Shown piece after piece: positions 9,822 through 20,800 of a DNA stretch of 64,000 nucleotides. This DNA comes from JBBRHH01 sp963788015 (GTDB taxonomy: Bacteria; Planctomycetota; Phycisphaerae; Tepidisphaerales; Tepidisphaeraceae): the NCBI GenBank assembly GCA_963788015.1, contig CAWBEY010000010.1, positions 806,001 through 870,000 of the forward strand, read 5' to 3'. The notes beneath the pieces are model-generated. The model had not been told where the DNA came from. It saw nothing but the letters and a program-made list of their open reading frames with translations, and ran no database searches. Made by a program: the position numbers and the translations under genes. Numbering within the stretch: the first letter of the stretch is position 1; each line of letters starts with the position of its first letter.

Positions 9822-11344
9822 ATCGAGCACGCAATGATCGGCTGGCTTCCTTCTCCGTTGTGCTGCCAGCGCCGGCCATCCAGCTCAATCAACTCCGTCG
9901 CCTTCTTCGGGCCCCAGCTTCCCATTGCATATTCTTCAGGCGGCGTTCTTCGACTCCTGCCACGCCTTCTCGATCGGATCGATCACCGCCCACGCGGCCT
10001 CGGCCTCGTCGCCTCGAATAAACAGCGTCTGGTCCCCCACCATCGCGTCGTAAATCAGCCGCTCGTAGGCCTCGGGCGGCTCTACGTTGAACGTCGTCTT
10101 GTACAGAAAGTCCAAGCGCCACGGGTTTGATGTTCATCTGCCCGCCCGGCACTTTCCCGTTCATCCGCCAACTGATCCCCTCATCGGGCTGCACCCGGAT
10201 GATCAGGTCGTTCGGATACACCGGCGAGTCGCATTGCTTCTGAAACAGCGTCAGCGGCGGCGAACGAAACCGCACCACCACCTCGCTCAGCTTCTCGGGC
10301 AAAAACTTCCCCGTGCGCAGATAAAACGGCGTGCCCGCTCCACCGCCAGTTGTCGATGAACAATTTCAACGCCGCGAACGTCTCGGTCTGCGAATCAGGC
10401 GGCACGTCCTTCTCCTTGCCGATATCCCGGCGTCTTCGCGCCGTTGGCCTCGCCCGCCGCGTATTGCCCGCGCACCGCGAAGTGATTCAGCCGTCGCTCG
10501 GATCGATCCGGCGAATCGACTTGAACACCTTCACCTTCTCATCGCGAATGCTCACCGCATCCAGCGCCACCGGCGGCTCCATCGCCACCAGCGCCATCAA
10601 CTGAAACATATGGTTCTGCACCATGTCCCGCAGCGCGCCCGCTCTTGTCGTAATAACCGCCGCGATCCCCACGCCCAGCGTCTCGCTCACCGTGATCTGC
10701 ACATGATCGATATATTTGTAATTCCAGATCGGCTCGAAGATCGAGTTGGCAAACCGCATCACCATCAGGTTCTGCACCGTCTCTTTCCCCAGATAATGGT
10801 CGATGCGGAAGATCTGTTCCTCCGCGAAAAACTTGTGCAGCAGCGTTATTCAACGCCCTGGCGCTGGCCAGATCGTGGCCAAATGGTTTTTCGATAATGA
10901 TCCGCTGCCACGCCCTGCCTCCTTTACTTTCGATTCCCCCAGCCGCCGGATGATCGGCTCAAACGTATTGGGCGGCGTTGAAAGATAAAACAGCCGGTTC
11001 CCAGGCGAGCCATACTGCGCGTCCAGCTTGTCGAGCTGCGCCCGCAGCCGCGCGTGATCGTCGGCCGATCCGTAATCAGCCGTCGCATAAGAAACCCGAT
11101 CCACCAGTTTCTTCAGCACCCCCTCGTCCACCGGCTTGGTTCGCGCGAACTGCCCCACCGCCTCCGCAAACTCCTTACGGAACACCTCGTCGCTCATCTC
11201 CGAACGCGAAAAGCCGACGATGTAGCTTTTCTCGTTCAGCAGCTTCTCGCGGGCCATTTCGTAGATCGCCGGAATCAGCTTTCGTTTCGCCAGATCGCCG
11301 CTGGCGCCGAAGATGACGATTGCACAGGCAGGAGCCGAGGCCAT
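9818..11344 (-). CDS. zwf: Glucose-6-phosphate 1-dehydrogenase, frameshifted
   Basis: First enzyme of the oxidative pentose phosphate pathway (glucose-6-phosphate to 6-phosphogluconolactone with NADP). The nucleotide site FGASGDLAKRKLIPAIYEMA opens the protein at residues 8-27; the catalytic RIDHYLGKE segment is found across a frame change near 10790; NLMVMRFANSIFEPIWN and HVQITVSETLGVG follow. The C-terminal KVPGGQMNIKPVALDF and EYAMGSWGPKKATELIE segments confirm the full length of about 500 residues. The start at 11344 (MASAPACAIVI) is chosen because the dinucleotide motif begins there. There are at least five frame changes. Confidence 0.9.
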
Positions 11345-11461
11345 GGATGCCCTTTCAGTTTGGCGCAGCACAGATAAACGCCCGCGCTGAAAACTGCAAG
11401 CATGGAGACACCTGGCGCGAGCTCGACAAGTCGAGTTCAAGTGCCGGAATCATTGATAATT

Positions 11462-11704
11462 TTATTTTTGCTCTGTCAGGGACCGCACGTCCCCCCAGCC
11501 TCTTCGACCATTTCTACTTGCCTGCAGGGGAGAAGGCGGCATCGCGTTCCAGCGCGGTTTGACGCTGCGCCGCTCTGGGCCAAGGCGCGTCCGCCGAATC
11601 AGTGCCTCGGCCTGCTCGCGCAGCCGCTGCGACTCTTCCACCAAACCCGCCGATGCCCGCAACAGCTCGGCCCGCGCATCCGTGTGTGTGTTTTCCTGAT
11701 CCAT
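11462..11704 (-). CDS. Small hypothetical protein with coiled-coil N-terminus
   Basis: An 80-residue frame. The first 42 residues are charged and heptad-like (RAELLRASAGLVEESQRLRE), plausible as a short coiled coil; the rest is basic, Pro/Gly-rich and does not look like a folded domain, so the end may be wrong because of a frame change. No ribosome binding site is evident. It is the only candidate gene in the 440-base gap between zwf and the Gfo/Idh gene. Confidence 0.3.
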   Translation of the reverse strand: MDQENTHTDARAELLRASAGLVEESQRLREQAEALIRRTRLGPERRSVKPRWNAMPPSPLQASRNGRRGWGDVRSLTEQK

Positions 11705-11785
11705 ACGTCAGGTATTACGCCCTCGCACCCATTTCGTTTCATATAAAATTGAGGCTTATTTCTAAATTTGCGCCGCTGGAAAATC

Positions 11786-12870
11786 CTAAATCACTTCCGC
11801 CACGTCCACCCACCGCCGCTCTTCATGCGATGTGAGAACCGCTTCCATCACGGCCTGCGCCCGCACGCCATCGACAAAAGAAGGCGAACAATCCCGCCCG
11901 TTCAGAATCGCATCCACAAACTCGAAATCCTGGTCGTAGCGAAATGTCTGCACCGGGTCCCCCACCCGCGGGTCGCGCGGCGACCCCGGCCATTTCAAAA
12001 ACGCCTCCGGCACCGCCAATGTCTCCAGTCCAGCGCCCCCTTTTTGCCGATCTCCACCTCGTTGGGCCGGTTGAGCCGATACACGAACGTCCCCTCGGAC
12101 CCATTGATTTCGCAGTAATCGTGGCTCTTGCCCCCCTCCCCACGACCCGTCGCCAGCTTGCTGCTTTCCAGAACGCCGGTCGCGCCGCCCTTGAAGTCCG
12201 CCAGCACCGCCACCCAGTCATCCAGATCTGAAGCCTTGCCCCCGCGAACATCGACGAACCGCCGCAGGTTCCCCACCAATCGCTGCATCGGCCCGGCCAG
12301 CACGTGCCCGAAGTCAATCCGGTGCGAGAGCATGTCCCCAAGCTCACCGGTCGCCGCCAGCGCCTTTATCTGCCGCCATCCCAGGTTACGGTCTCCCCAA
12401 TCCTGAAACCGCTGGGCTCGAAAATGATACGGCTGGCCAATCGCCCCGGCCTTCACCTGATGCGCCATGTAGTGCATGGCCGGCACGAAGCGGTAGGTGA
12501 ACGCGGTCATATGCCGCACATTCGCGGCCCGCGCCGCCTCCAGCATTTGCATGCCTTCAGCCAAATTCATCGCCAGCGGTTTCTCGCACAGCACATGTTT
12601 CCCCGCCGCCACCGCCGCCAGCACGATTGGGGCGTGAAGGAAATTGGGCGTTGCCACGACCACCGCATCAACGGCCGGATCTTCCAGCAGTTGCTGATAG
12701 TCCAGGTACGTCTTGGCAATGCCACTCTGTCGGCTGGCGTTTTCAAGCACGGCCGGGTTGCTGTCGCATAGCGCCACCACCTTCGCCTGCGGGCACATGG
12801 CAAAACCGGGCAGGTGGTTGGCCAGCACGATCATCCCGCTTCCAATTATCCCAACGCCGATCTGGTCCAA
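11786..12870 (-). CDS. Gfo/Idh/MocA-family NAD(P)-dependent oxidoreductase (frameshifted)
   Basis: About 360 residues. N-terminal Rossmann domain with GIIGSGMIVLANHLPG (residues 7-22), then VVVATPNFLHAPIVLAA and the family motif CEKPLA (about residue 95). The C-terminal alpha/beta domain has TAFTYRFVPAMHYM, GELGDMLSHRIDFGHVLAG and DWVAVLADFKGGATGVLE. One frame change lies near 12005-12030; the second frame carries the conserved tail with DFEFVDAILNG and QAVMEAVLTSHEERRWVDV. Members oxidise sugars, inositols or related polyols; the substrate is not deducible. It is divergently placed from the PLP decarboxylase. Confidence 0.85.
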
Positions 12871-12976
12871 GCGAAACCTCCTTTAAGGGGGCCGCGAGTG
12901 TACAGGTGGACGCCCTCAGAAAAAACCAGGCTGACGCCCCACGGCACACCCCAACCCCGGCCGTTATCATGCCAGC

Positions 12977-14441
12977 ATGAACGAGACCCTCCGCCGCGCT
13001 TTGACTCCGAAGCCTTCCGCGTCCAGGGCCACGCCTGCGTTAACCAGTTGGCCGACTATCTCGCCACGGCGCTCGAAGGCGCCCCGCTACCCGTCCTGCC
13101 ATCCGCTGATCCCGCAGCCATGGTGCAGCAGTGGCCCGCCGATTTCCCGCAATCCCCGGCCGCCGATCCGCCCGCCGCAATTGGGTCCATCCTCGCAAGC
13201 GTCATCGCCCAATCCAATCACCTCCATCATCCGCGCTACATGGGCCACCAGGTGACTTCCCCGCTTCCCCTGGCCGCACTCACAGAGCTGACCTCCAAGC
13301 TTCTTAATAACGCGATGGCCGTCTACGAGATGGGACCCGTTGGAACAGCCATGGAGGCACTCCGTCATCCGCTGGATGGGTAGCCGAGATCGGCTTTGAT
13401 CCGGCCCGATGCGACGGCGTCCTCACCTCCGGCGGTTCGCTGGGCAATCTCACCGCCCTTCTCGCCGCCCGACAGGACCGCGCCGGCTTCGACGTCTGGA
13501 CGGACGGCCACCAGCATCAACCGCCCCTCTGCATCCTCGCAAGCGACAACACGCACTATTCCGTCCAGCGCGCGGTGCAGATCATGGGCTGGGGACGCGA
13601 CGGCCTGATCCGCGTCCGCACCGATGCGCGTTACCGACTCGACCCTGCTGATCTGCCGCGTGCCCTCGATCTCGCCCGTGAGCGCGGTCGGCGCGTCATC
13701 GCGGTCGTCGCCAGCGCCTGCTCCACCGCCACCGGCAGTTTCGACCCGCTCAATCCTATCGCCGATTTCTGTGAACAGCATGGCCTATGGCTGCACGTCG
13801 ATGGCGCACACGGCGAGGCCGCGGCTTTGTCGCCCTCTTACCGTCACCTGATCCAAGGTATCGAACGCGCCGATTCGGTGGTCTGGGACGCCCACAAGAT
13901 GCTGCTCATGCCCGCCCTCGCCACGGCTGTGCTGTTCCGCAATGGCCGCGACTCGTATCAGGCGTTCGCCCAGCATGCCTCTTATCTTTTCTCCGAGGCC
14001 GCGCCAGAGGAACAGTGGTTCAACCTCTGCCAGCGCACGCTCGAATGCACCAAGCACATGATGGCCCTGCACCTCTACACCGCCCTTTGCGTGTACGGCA
14101 CAAACCTCTTTGCCGATTACATCACCCAATGTTTCGACCTCGGCCAACAGTTTGGAGAAATGCTCGAGCAGCAGCCCGACTTCCATGTCGCCACCGCTCC
14201 CGATTGCAACATCGTCTGCTTCCGCTACCGCCCCGATGCCACGCTCTCGGACACTGCCACAGTCGATGCTCTGCAGGAAAAAATCCGCCGCTCACTCCTG
14301 CAATCCGGCGACTTCTATCTCGTACAAACCCGCCTCCCCACCGGTCTCTTTCTCCGCGTCACGCTCATCAACCCCTTCACCACCCAGGCCGATCTTCACG
14401 CCCTGCTCGCCGCCATCCGCCAAGCCGGCCGCACTGCCTGA
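12977..14441 (+). CDS. Group II PLP-dependent decarboxylase (frameshifted)
   Basis: About 485 residues, matching aromatic-amino-acid / diaminobutyrate / glutamate decarboxylases of fold type I. Visible landmarks are HHPRYMGHQVTSPLP in the substrate-entry region, LTSGGSLGNLTALLAAR (cofactor phosphate-binding loop), the stacking and aspartate region LWLHVDGAHGEA, and the Schiff-base lysine in WDAHKMLLMPALA. Frame changes occur near 13000 and near 13370. The start ATG at 12977 gives a short N-terminus before FDSEAFRVQGHACVNQL. Substrate specificity cannot be set from the sequence; amino-acid decarboxylation to an amine is expected. Confidence 0.85.
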
Positions 14442-14495
14442 TAACTTGAAACCCTCGCTGCCCGTATGCGTCCAATGGTTAAAGGAAAAATCAAC

Positions 14496-14892
14496 ATGCG
14501 CTTCATCCCGCTCGCAGCAACCTTGCTGATCGGCATTGCCCTGTGCGCCGCCACACCCGCGGGGGAATGGATCAAACTCTACGCGGATGAGCCGTGGTAT
14601 CGCGACACCAGGTTGCCCGAGGAAAAATTCGTTGGCGTTCTCACACGTTGCACCGAACCGGAAGTGGCCACCCTCCAGCGCCCCCACCGCTACCTCCTTG
14701 GCAAGCTGTTCATTTATCCGGCCACCGAAAACAGGGAACTTGAGCGCCTCATCGGCCAGAACGTAGAAATCCTGGGCAAGGGTTACAACGAAAACCTCGA
14801 AGGCGTGGACCTCCATGAAATCTGGCCCGCCTCCATCCGCCCCGCAGCGCAACGTAGCACCGGCCACCGCCCCGGCCACAAACAAAGTCTGA
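14496..14892 (+). CDS. Small exported protein of unknown function
   Basis: A signal peptide (MRFIPLAATLLIGIALCAA) is followed by a mature domain of about 110 residues: EWIKLYADEPWYRDTRLPEE, FVGVLTRC, YLLGKLFIYPATENRELERLIGQNVEILGKGY. The beta-rich pattern with VGVLxxC and GKLF resembles small OB-like periplasmic domains, but I do not recognise the family. In the literal frame the protein runs on into low-complexity sequence; a one-base shift near 14826 gives a natural end (APATAPATNKV, stop at 14892), which I prefer. Confidence 0.55.
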
Positions 14893-15014
14893 CCGCCCCA
14901 ACTAGCCCTAAACGTCCCTCCCCCCGGTTCTCACCTACCGCCGCGCCGGCATCTTTCTCCTCCGTGCCCTCCGTGGCTCCGTGGTTAAAATTCCGCCATC
15001 AAACCCCCTGCCCC

Positions 15015-16086
15015 TCACGAAGCCGGCTTCGGAAACGTCCAATACGTCGACCCCTCCGCATGCGTCGCCAGGCGCGGCACGCCCGGATGCAGCAGCCCCT
15101 GAATGTCCCGCATGATCAAATCCGAATCGCCGTAATAAGTGTGCCCCAGCCAGCTCGTATCAATCCCCGACACGTCCACCGTATCAAACGTCGGCTCCAC
15201 CACCAGCCATTTTCCTGTCTGCCCCACGCGCGGGCTGCGGTGCAATAAGCCCGACAAAATCAGCGCCCGGTCGCTCGACGACGCGTACAGCGTCCAGTGC
15301 TTGGCCATCCCATGCACCCTGGGCATCACCTGCCCCTTGAAAATGTCCACGTCCACATCCGCCGCCGCCAGGATGGCCTGGTTGAACATTTGCGGCGGCT
15401 TTTTGCAGTAATCCGTGTACAGGTCCTGCAGCGCCCCGCTCAAGACCCGCGCCCCCATCGAGTGCGTAAAAAGATTCACATCCTGCGCCCCCACGTCCTT
15501 GGCAATCGCCGTCACGCCGCGTGAGCACTTCCTTCAGGTGCGGCGCAGCCCACTGCGCGCTGTCCTCGTCCGCCAGGTACCACACAAACTCCGCCTGCGA
15601 CGGCCACGAAAACACCACCGGCACCCCCTGAAACCCCACGTCATACGCAAGCTGCGCCGCGTGATACATCGCCTCTGGAAACGGCTGGTTGTACCCGTGT
15701 ACGAATATCAAAAATTCCCGCGCACTTCGCCCCGCCTCGATGTCCGCTTTAATCCCCGCCTCCCATTCCTCCGTCTTCATCGCCTTCACGCCAAACAATC
15801 CCGCGTTGTTCACCAGCGGGTTGTAGTTCGACGGCAGCGTCGTCGCCCCGCGCGGCCGATCCACATTCCCAGGCCGATTGTTCGCCACCACGTCCACCTC
15901 ACACACACCCCATGTCAGGTCCCCACGCTTTCGGCCCAAAATAACATCCGCCTCCGACGTCGCCCGACGGTCGGTCGCGAAGAAAACCTTCATCCGCACG
16001 TATTCCTTCGGCCGCGACGCACACGCCAACGATGAAACTGAAATCCAGATCAGAAGTGCCAGCCGGGCGTTGCAAGCGTTTCGCAT
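15015..16086 (-). CDS. Exported alpha/beta hydrolase, DUF900-like (frameshifted)
   Basis: About 355 residues with a signal peptide ending near ...SVSSLACASRP; a Cys follows the hydrophobic core, but the lipobox is not canonical. The N-terminal part has VRMKVFFATDRRATSEADV, the usual opening of DUF900 lipase/esterase-like proteins, then FLIFVHGYNQPFPEAMYHAA (oxyanion-side HGYN) and VFSWPSQ. After one frame change near 15510 the nucleophile elbow THSMGARVL appears (Ser), followed by AAADVDVDIFKGQ (candidate Asp) and GHTYYGDSDLIMRD (candidate His). The substrate is unknown; a secreted ester hydrolase is likely. Confidence 0.8.
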
Positions 16087-16101
16087 CGCGAAACTATACT
16101 G

Positions 16102-16612
16102 TCAATCATTCCAACCAAGCGACTGACCCCCAAACGTGGCCGGCGGAATCTCCAGCGTCCGCACCATCACCAGCCGATCGGGAAACGCCTCCGCCGCATG
16201 CGAGATCCGCTCATCTTCGACAAATCCCAACCTCCGGAAAAATTCCCGCGCCGCGTATGCGGCAGCGCGTCAATCGCCTCATCCAGCAAATGAACCCTCA
16301 CCTCCGGCACCCCCGCCGTCGACAGATCATTCAGCAAACGCTTCACCAGCGCACTGCCAATCCCATGGCGGAGCAGATCCGCCCGCACCCCCATCCACGC
16401 GATGGTTCCAATCGACTCATCCACCCCGAATGTCAAAAACCCCACCACGCCGCCATTGATGCAGGCCACCAGCCCGCACTGGAAATTCAGGTCGATGGTC
16501 AATAGCCGCAAGCCCGTGCGGCGTATACCAATGCGGCAGCGTCCGCGCCACCTCCAGAGATCGGATCGATGTCCAGCGGTTGCATCTGTCGAACAATCAT
16601 CCCCGTCGTCAT
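16102..16612 (-). CDS. GNAT-family N-acetyltransferase (frameshifted)
   Basis: About 165 residues. The central part shows the GNAT acetyl-CoA core: CINGGVVGFLTFGVDE, then WMGVRADLLRHGIGSALVKRL, where RHGIGSAL is the pyrophosphate-binding R/Q-x2-G-x-G/A motif, and VRVHLLDEAIDA. Frame changes near 16500-16520 and near 16270 separate the N-terminus (MTTGMIVRQMQPLDID) and the C-terminal strand (REFFRRLGFVEDERISH). The ATG at 16612 overlaps the stop codon of truA in an ATGA arrangement, so translation is coupled. The acceptor substrate is unknown. Confidence 0.75.
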
Positions 16613-17411
16613 ATGCCCTCCGTCGTTTGAATCCATTGCAGATAAAGTCCCTGCGGCGGCGCGGTCGGCCCCGCCGCCCGCCGGTCCTTCGCCGCCAACA
16701 TCTCCAGCATCTGCCCCGGGCCAAAACGCCCGAGCCCCACTTCCACCAGCGTCCCCACGATGATCCGCACCATGTTCCACAGAAACCCGCTCCCCTCGAT
16801 CCCCAGCACCAATCGCGGCGACCGAAAACTCACCCGGCAATCCCGCACAATCGCCGCACCGTGTTCTCACGCCCATGCCCCGGCTTGGCAAAACTCGCAA
16901 AATCGTGCTCCCCCTCGAAATGTGCCGCCGCCTCCGCCATCGCCGCCACATCCAGCTTCCTGCCATCGATGCCACGCCAGCTCCGGGAAAAACAGCGGCC
17001 TGTCCAGCGAGTTCCAGATCACATACTGATACCGCTTCGACCGCGTCGAGGTCACCGCATCAAACGTTTCCGGCACCGCCTCGATCGTGCCGAATCAGCA
17101 TGTCCTCGGGAATCCGCGCGTTCACCGCCCGCCGTAGGCCATCCATCGGAATCTGCGTCTGATCGGTATCGAAGTGCGCCAATTGCCCCTTGGCATGCAC
17201 CCCCGCATCCGTGCGCGACGAGCCGGAAAGCGTGATCGGATGGCCCACCACCGCGCCAATCGCCCGGGCCAGAGTCTCCTGAATGGTCGGGATCCCTTCC
17301 CCTTCCGCCGGCGTCGCTCCTTTGTAATTGTACAGGTGCCGCCTGCTGCTGCCAGCCGTGATAACGGCTGCCGCGATAGGCAATGGTTAGCTTATACCGC
17401 TGAATCGGCAT
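16609..17411 (-). CDS. truA: tRNA pseudouridine synthase A (frameshifted)
   Basis: Converts uridines 38-40 of the tRNA anticodon arm to pseudouridine. The start (MPIQRYKLTIAYRGSRYHGW) is typical, with the YxGxxxxGW opening. The catalytic Asp lies in SGSSRTDAGVHAKGQLAHFD. Further segments are AVNARIPEDMLI, KRYQYVIWNSLDRPLFF, SFRSPRLVLGIEGSGFLWNMVR and a closing WIQTTEGI. At least three single-base frame changes split it. It is followed in an ATGA overlap by the GNAT gene. Confidence 0.9.
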
Positions 17412-17894
17412 CAACTGTCTCTCTCGTCCTGACCAGGCCCACAAACCGTCCAGATGTGCTCAACCGCAAAACGAAGTGAGTGCGATAAGCGGCGGCAAGC
17501 CGCGACCATATAGCAGATCGGCTCGCGAAACAACCTGTCTTGCTAAAGCTGCAACAGCACACCCCACATGCCAAAAAACGGCACTTCCGCGATATTTTTC
17601 GCCTGCCGCGGGCAATCGACCGGCAAGTTGTTGTATGACAATTCCATGACGCCGCTAAACCGCGTCCCTCGCCTGTCAGCGCTGCCACAGGGCACGTTAT
17701 CGAACGTTCGATTAACTGCCCCCGACCACCCGCTCCTGCAATCGCGTCGCAGGCCGCGCGACAACGCCCCCGCTCTCCCCATTAATGCCCGCCCGCAAAT
17801 ATCCCGATACGCACAACAACGCATCGAGCTATTGGCTGGAAAGTGCTTTTCGGCGGCTCGAAGGGGTACGGGAGCAACACAAGGCAACAAGATC
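17412..17894. other. 483-base gap without a recognised gene
   Basis: This gap separates truA from the large surface-protein gene. Open frames exist on both strands but none has a ribosome binding site, signal peptide or recognisable motif. It probably holds divergent promoters; no clear -10/-35 pair was identified. Confidence 0.4.
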
Positions 17895-20800
17895 ATGGCC
17901 AATTTCCTGAAGTCATTCACACGTCGCATTTGTTTCCAAGGCCGCTCCCTCAGCCCGGGCACGTCTGCGCTGCGAGAACGCCTCCCGCCCCGTCCTCGAA
18001 ATCCTCGAACGCCGCCAGCTTCTCTCCGCCGTCTACCCCAACATGCGAGTGCTGGGCGGCAACACGCCCACGCAAATCGCCAGCGGCGATACCTCCTTCA
18101 CCGACAACGATGGCACCGACTTCGGCAGCGTCGATACTGCCAAAAGCGTCACCGAAACCTTTACCATCAAGGACGCGGGCGGCGGCGGCACATTGGGCAT
18201 CCTCAACCTCACCGCCTTCAATCACGTCCAGGTTGTGGGTCAATTCCGCGGCCGATTTTACCGTTGTCCAGCAGCCCGCCGCCAGCCTCAACCCCAACGG
18301 TACAACTACATTCAAGCTGAAGTTTGCCCCCTCGCCGCCGCCGTCGAGCACACCACCGTCACCATCTACAACGACAGCGACAACGCCAACCCCTTCACGT
18401 TCGACGTCCAAGGCACCGGCATCCACACGCCCAAAATGCTCGTCCAGAGCAACAGCAAGGTCATCACCAGCGGCAACGTCGCCTACTCACTGACCGACAA
18501 CACCAACTTTGGCTCCGCCGAGATCGCCGCCGGATCGGTGGTCAAGACCTTCACGATCCGCAACACCGGCACCGGTGCGATGCACCTGAGCGCGCAACCC
18601 GCTGGTCGCCATCACCGGCGCCGATCACACCCTCTTCACACTCAGCACGCCCCCGTTCCGCCACCATCGCCGCCGGCGCATCCTCCAATTTCGCCATCAC
18701 CTTCGCCCCGCGCAGCCTCGGCACCAAGCTCGCCGTCCTCACCATCCCCAGCGACGACGCCGCCAGCCCCTACACTTTCAATATCGAAGGCGCTGGCATC
18801 TCCGCCCCAGTCATGGCCGTCACCGGCGCCAGCCACGCCATCGCGAACGACGCCGGCGCGGCCACCAGCACCTCCAACGCCACCGACTTTGGCAACTCCG
18901 AAATTTCCTCCGGCGGCATCACCAAAACCTTCACCATCGCCAACAACGGCTCGGTTGCCCTGAGCCTCAGCAATCCCGTCATCACCGGCTCCAACCTCTT
19001 CACCCTCGTCGCCAACCCCGCCGCCTCGGTCGCCGCCGGCGCAACCACCACGTTCCAGGTGAAGTTCAACCCGACCGTCGTCGGCGCTAAAACCGCTCTC
19101 GTCAGCATCACCAACGGCGACACCGCCACCCCCTACAAGTTCAGCCTCTCGGGCGCCGGCATCGTCGCTCCCAAGATCGACGTGACCGGCGGCAACGGCA
19201 ACGTTGACATCGCCGCCGACGGCTCCAACACGCCCGGCGCCCCGACGGCACCGACTTTGGCAGCACCGACCGCCTCGCCGGCGGCACCACCCACACCTTC
19301 ACCATCAAAAACACCGCCTCCGCCACCCTCACCCTCGCCGGATCGCCGCGCGTCGTCATCACCGGCGACACCGCCGACTTCAGCGTCGTCACCCAACCCG
19401 CCGACGCCATCCTCGCCCCCCACGCACCGCACGCCCACCGCCCCAAACCCCACAAGCCCGCCCCCAAGCCGCACAAGCCCGCCCCCCACTCCGCCCACAA
19501 GCCCGTTCATGCGAAAGCCCCCGCCCACGCAAAGGTGAAAGTCGCCAGCCCCCTGGGCTCGTCCCCCTTCGCCATCAAGTTCGCCCCCAGCGACATCAAC
19601 AACCCCGCCCTCCGCACCGCCACCGTCACCATCGTCAACAACGACGCCACCACCAACGCCGGCTCCTACACCTTCGTGATCCAGGGCACCGCCGCCGAGC
19701 TGCCCGTCATGCAAGTCCAAAGCAACTCCCACACCATCTCCGCCGGCGACATCACGCCTGTCGGCGCTGGATAACACCGACTTTGGCACCACTGACATCA
19801 ACATCCCGGTCATCAACACCTTTAACCTCGCCGACATCGGGGCAGCCGATCTTGCCCTCAACGGCAATCCCAAGGTCGCCATCACCGGCGACGCCTCCTT
19901 CACCGTCTCCACCCAGCCCGCCAGCGGCGCCATCGTCTCGGGCGCTAACGAAAACATGCAAATCCAGTTCGCCCCCTCCAGCGTCGGCGTCAAGACCGCC
20001 ACCGTCAGCATCGCCAGCACCGACGCCGCCACTCCCTACACGTTCATCGTCAAAGGCACCGCCACCGGCGTCCCCGTCATGACCATCACCGGCAACGGCC
20101 ACGCCATCAACGATGGCGCGGTCCTCGGCGACGCCTCCACCACCAACGTCACCGACTTCGGCAGCGTCGAGCTTGCCGCCGGCCAAGTCCAGCAAACCTA
20201 CACCATCCACAACACCGGCAGCACCATCCTCAATCTCGCCGCCCAGGCCGGCAACCGCATTCTCTGGACCGGCGCTAACAAAGCCGACTTCACCGTCGTC
20301 ACCCCGCCCCCCGCAACCGTCGCCGCCAATGGCGGCACCGGCACCTTCGTCATCCGGTTCAAGCCCAAAGACTCCGGCGTCCGCACCGCCACCCTCGCCA
20401 TCCCCACCAACGACACCCTCACCACCCCCTTCACCTTCGCCCTCAAAGGCACCGGCGTTCGCCTTGGCCTGATGAACCTCACCGGCAAAGGCACCGCCAT
20501 CGCCACCGGCGCATGCCAACACGCCGGCCACCAACGACGGCACAGAGTTCGGCAACGTCGATTCCTCACTCCCCGTCACGCATACCTTCGTCATCAAGAA
20601 CGCCGGGTCCGACGCCCTCAACCTCACCGGCTCCCCGGCCGTCACCTTCACCGGCAGCGGCGGCGAAGCCTTCTACACCCTCGCCAGCCACCCCCGCTCT
20701 TCCATCGCCGGCGGCGGCTCCACCAGCTTCGACGTCACCTTCACCCCCACGCTCCAAAGCGTCGGCAACCTCGAACAGGCCACCGTCAACATCGCCAGCA

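Noticed and set aside
17543..17894. Protein-coding gene between truA and the surface protein
   Set aside because: Frames on both strands lack a ribosome binding site, signal peptide or recognisable motif and are Cys/Arg-rich in the way of chance GC-rich frames.
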